In this document: positions 63,901-64,000 of the stretch, one piece after another
How positions within the stretch are numbered: position 1 is the first letter of the stretch
Layout: the number at the start of each line of letters is the position of its first letter
Origin: Campylobacter concisus
Lineage (GTDB): Bacteria; Campylobacterota; Campylobacteria; Campylobacterales; Campylobacteraceae
Reading direction: 5' to 3'
Assembly (NCBI RefSeq): GCF_015679985.1
Contig: NZ_CP049239.1
Span: 558,001-622,000 of the forward strand
Length of the DNA stretch: 64,000 nt
Notes under the pieces: generated by a model
What the model was told of the DNA's origin: nothing
Seen by the model: the letters and a program-made list of their open reading frames with translations, nothing else
Databases searched by the model: none
Position numbers and translations under genes: made by a program

Positions 63901-64000
63901 CACAAGATGTGCCCCATTTGCTCTTTTTTTACTTTCAAATAGCCTTCGTTAAATTTATTTGGTTTTATGACGATAGGCACGCGTTTTACGATCTTTACAG
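63900..64000 (-). CDS. ribA: RibA/RibBA C-terminal fragment (truncated by window end)
   Basis: The minus strand reads [13 protein letters not shown] then [16 protein letters not shown] and a stop at 63900-63902. The ending YLxxKxxxMGHxL is the C-terminus of GTP cyclohydrolase II, first enzyme of riboflavin synthesis. Only about 33 residues are in the window, so it is not known whether the gene is ribA or a ribBA fusion. Confidence 0.75.
   Translation of the reverse strand, partial: VKIVKRVPIVIKPNKFNEGYLKVKKEQMGHIL

Overview
The window is a chromosomal segment of a Campylobacterota bacterium, most like the Campylobacter concisus/curvus group (inference). The reasons are AT-rich DNA, a CheB without receiver domain overlapping CheR, a nap operon in the order A-G-H-B-F-L-D, an MqnC radical-SAM enzyme of the futalosine route to menaquinone, a Pgp2-like peptidoglycan peptidase beside a PCuAC/Sco copper cluster, and short intergenic gaps with TTG/GTG starts. 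I saw no tRNA, rRNA, CRISPR array, phage or insertion sequence.

Layout. 1-2.4 kb: motility genes (FliK-like fragment, FhlB, cheB-cheR). 2.4-7 kb: an MFS exporter behind one NlpE-like lipoprotein, a second NlpE-like lipoprotein, a stomatin/NfeD pair and a small Cys/His-rich lipoprotein. 7-11.1 kb: mqnC, an M16-like protein without its zinc motif, and recG. 11.2-14.3 kb: an excalibur-type secreted peptide and a three-gene iron/cobalamin-type ABC importer. 14.5-17.4 kb: a quinol-dependent nitric oxide reductase with a CRP/FNR-type site upstream and a DUF1523-like membrane protein. 17.4-18.4 kb: a decayed reading frame and long-form hpf. 18.4-24.8 kb: a four-gene operon whose products resemble the MSHA-pilus minor pilins MshD, MshO, MshP and the very large secreted MshQ; two of the four genes are interrupted by apparent single-base frameshifts. 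24.8-28.4 kb: fliW, bamD, lon.

28.4-41.5 kb: a 650-bp spacer holding two copies of an approximately 112-bp palindromic repeat, then ogt, acnB, an ankyrin protein, an SDR oxidoreductase, an NhaC-type antiporter, trmA, ilvA and a subtilisin autotransporter whose signal-peptide end is in another frame. 41.8-49.6 kb: a DUF4230-like protein, a DyP peroxidase, an EamA protein, a monohaem cytochrome c with a TorA/BisC-type molybdoenzyme, and a dCache chemoreceptor of mosaic composition. 50.1-56.7 kb: napAGHBFLD. 57-64 kb: copper delivery genes (Sco, an uncharacterised 155-aa protein, PCuAC), pgp2, alr, small periplasmic proteins, a third copy of the palindromic repeat, htpX, small genes, rsmG and the 3' end of a ribA-type gene.

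How the genes work together: periplasmic nitrate reductase, NO reductase and the S-/N-oxide reductase are anaerobic electron sinks fed from menaquinone, which MqnC helps make. The Sco/PCuAC cluster would supply copper to a terminal oxidase. The chemotaxis and flagellar genes and the pilus cassette concern motility and attachment. The most interesting items are the MSHA-like cassette with its frameshifts and the palindromic repeat family, in which stem sequences change while pairing is kept.
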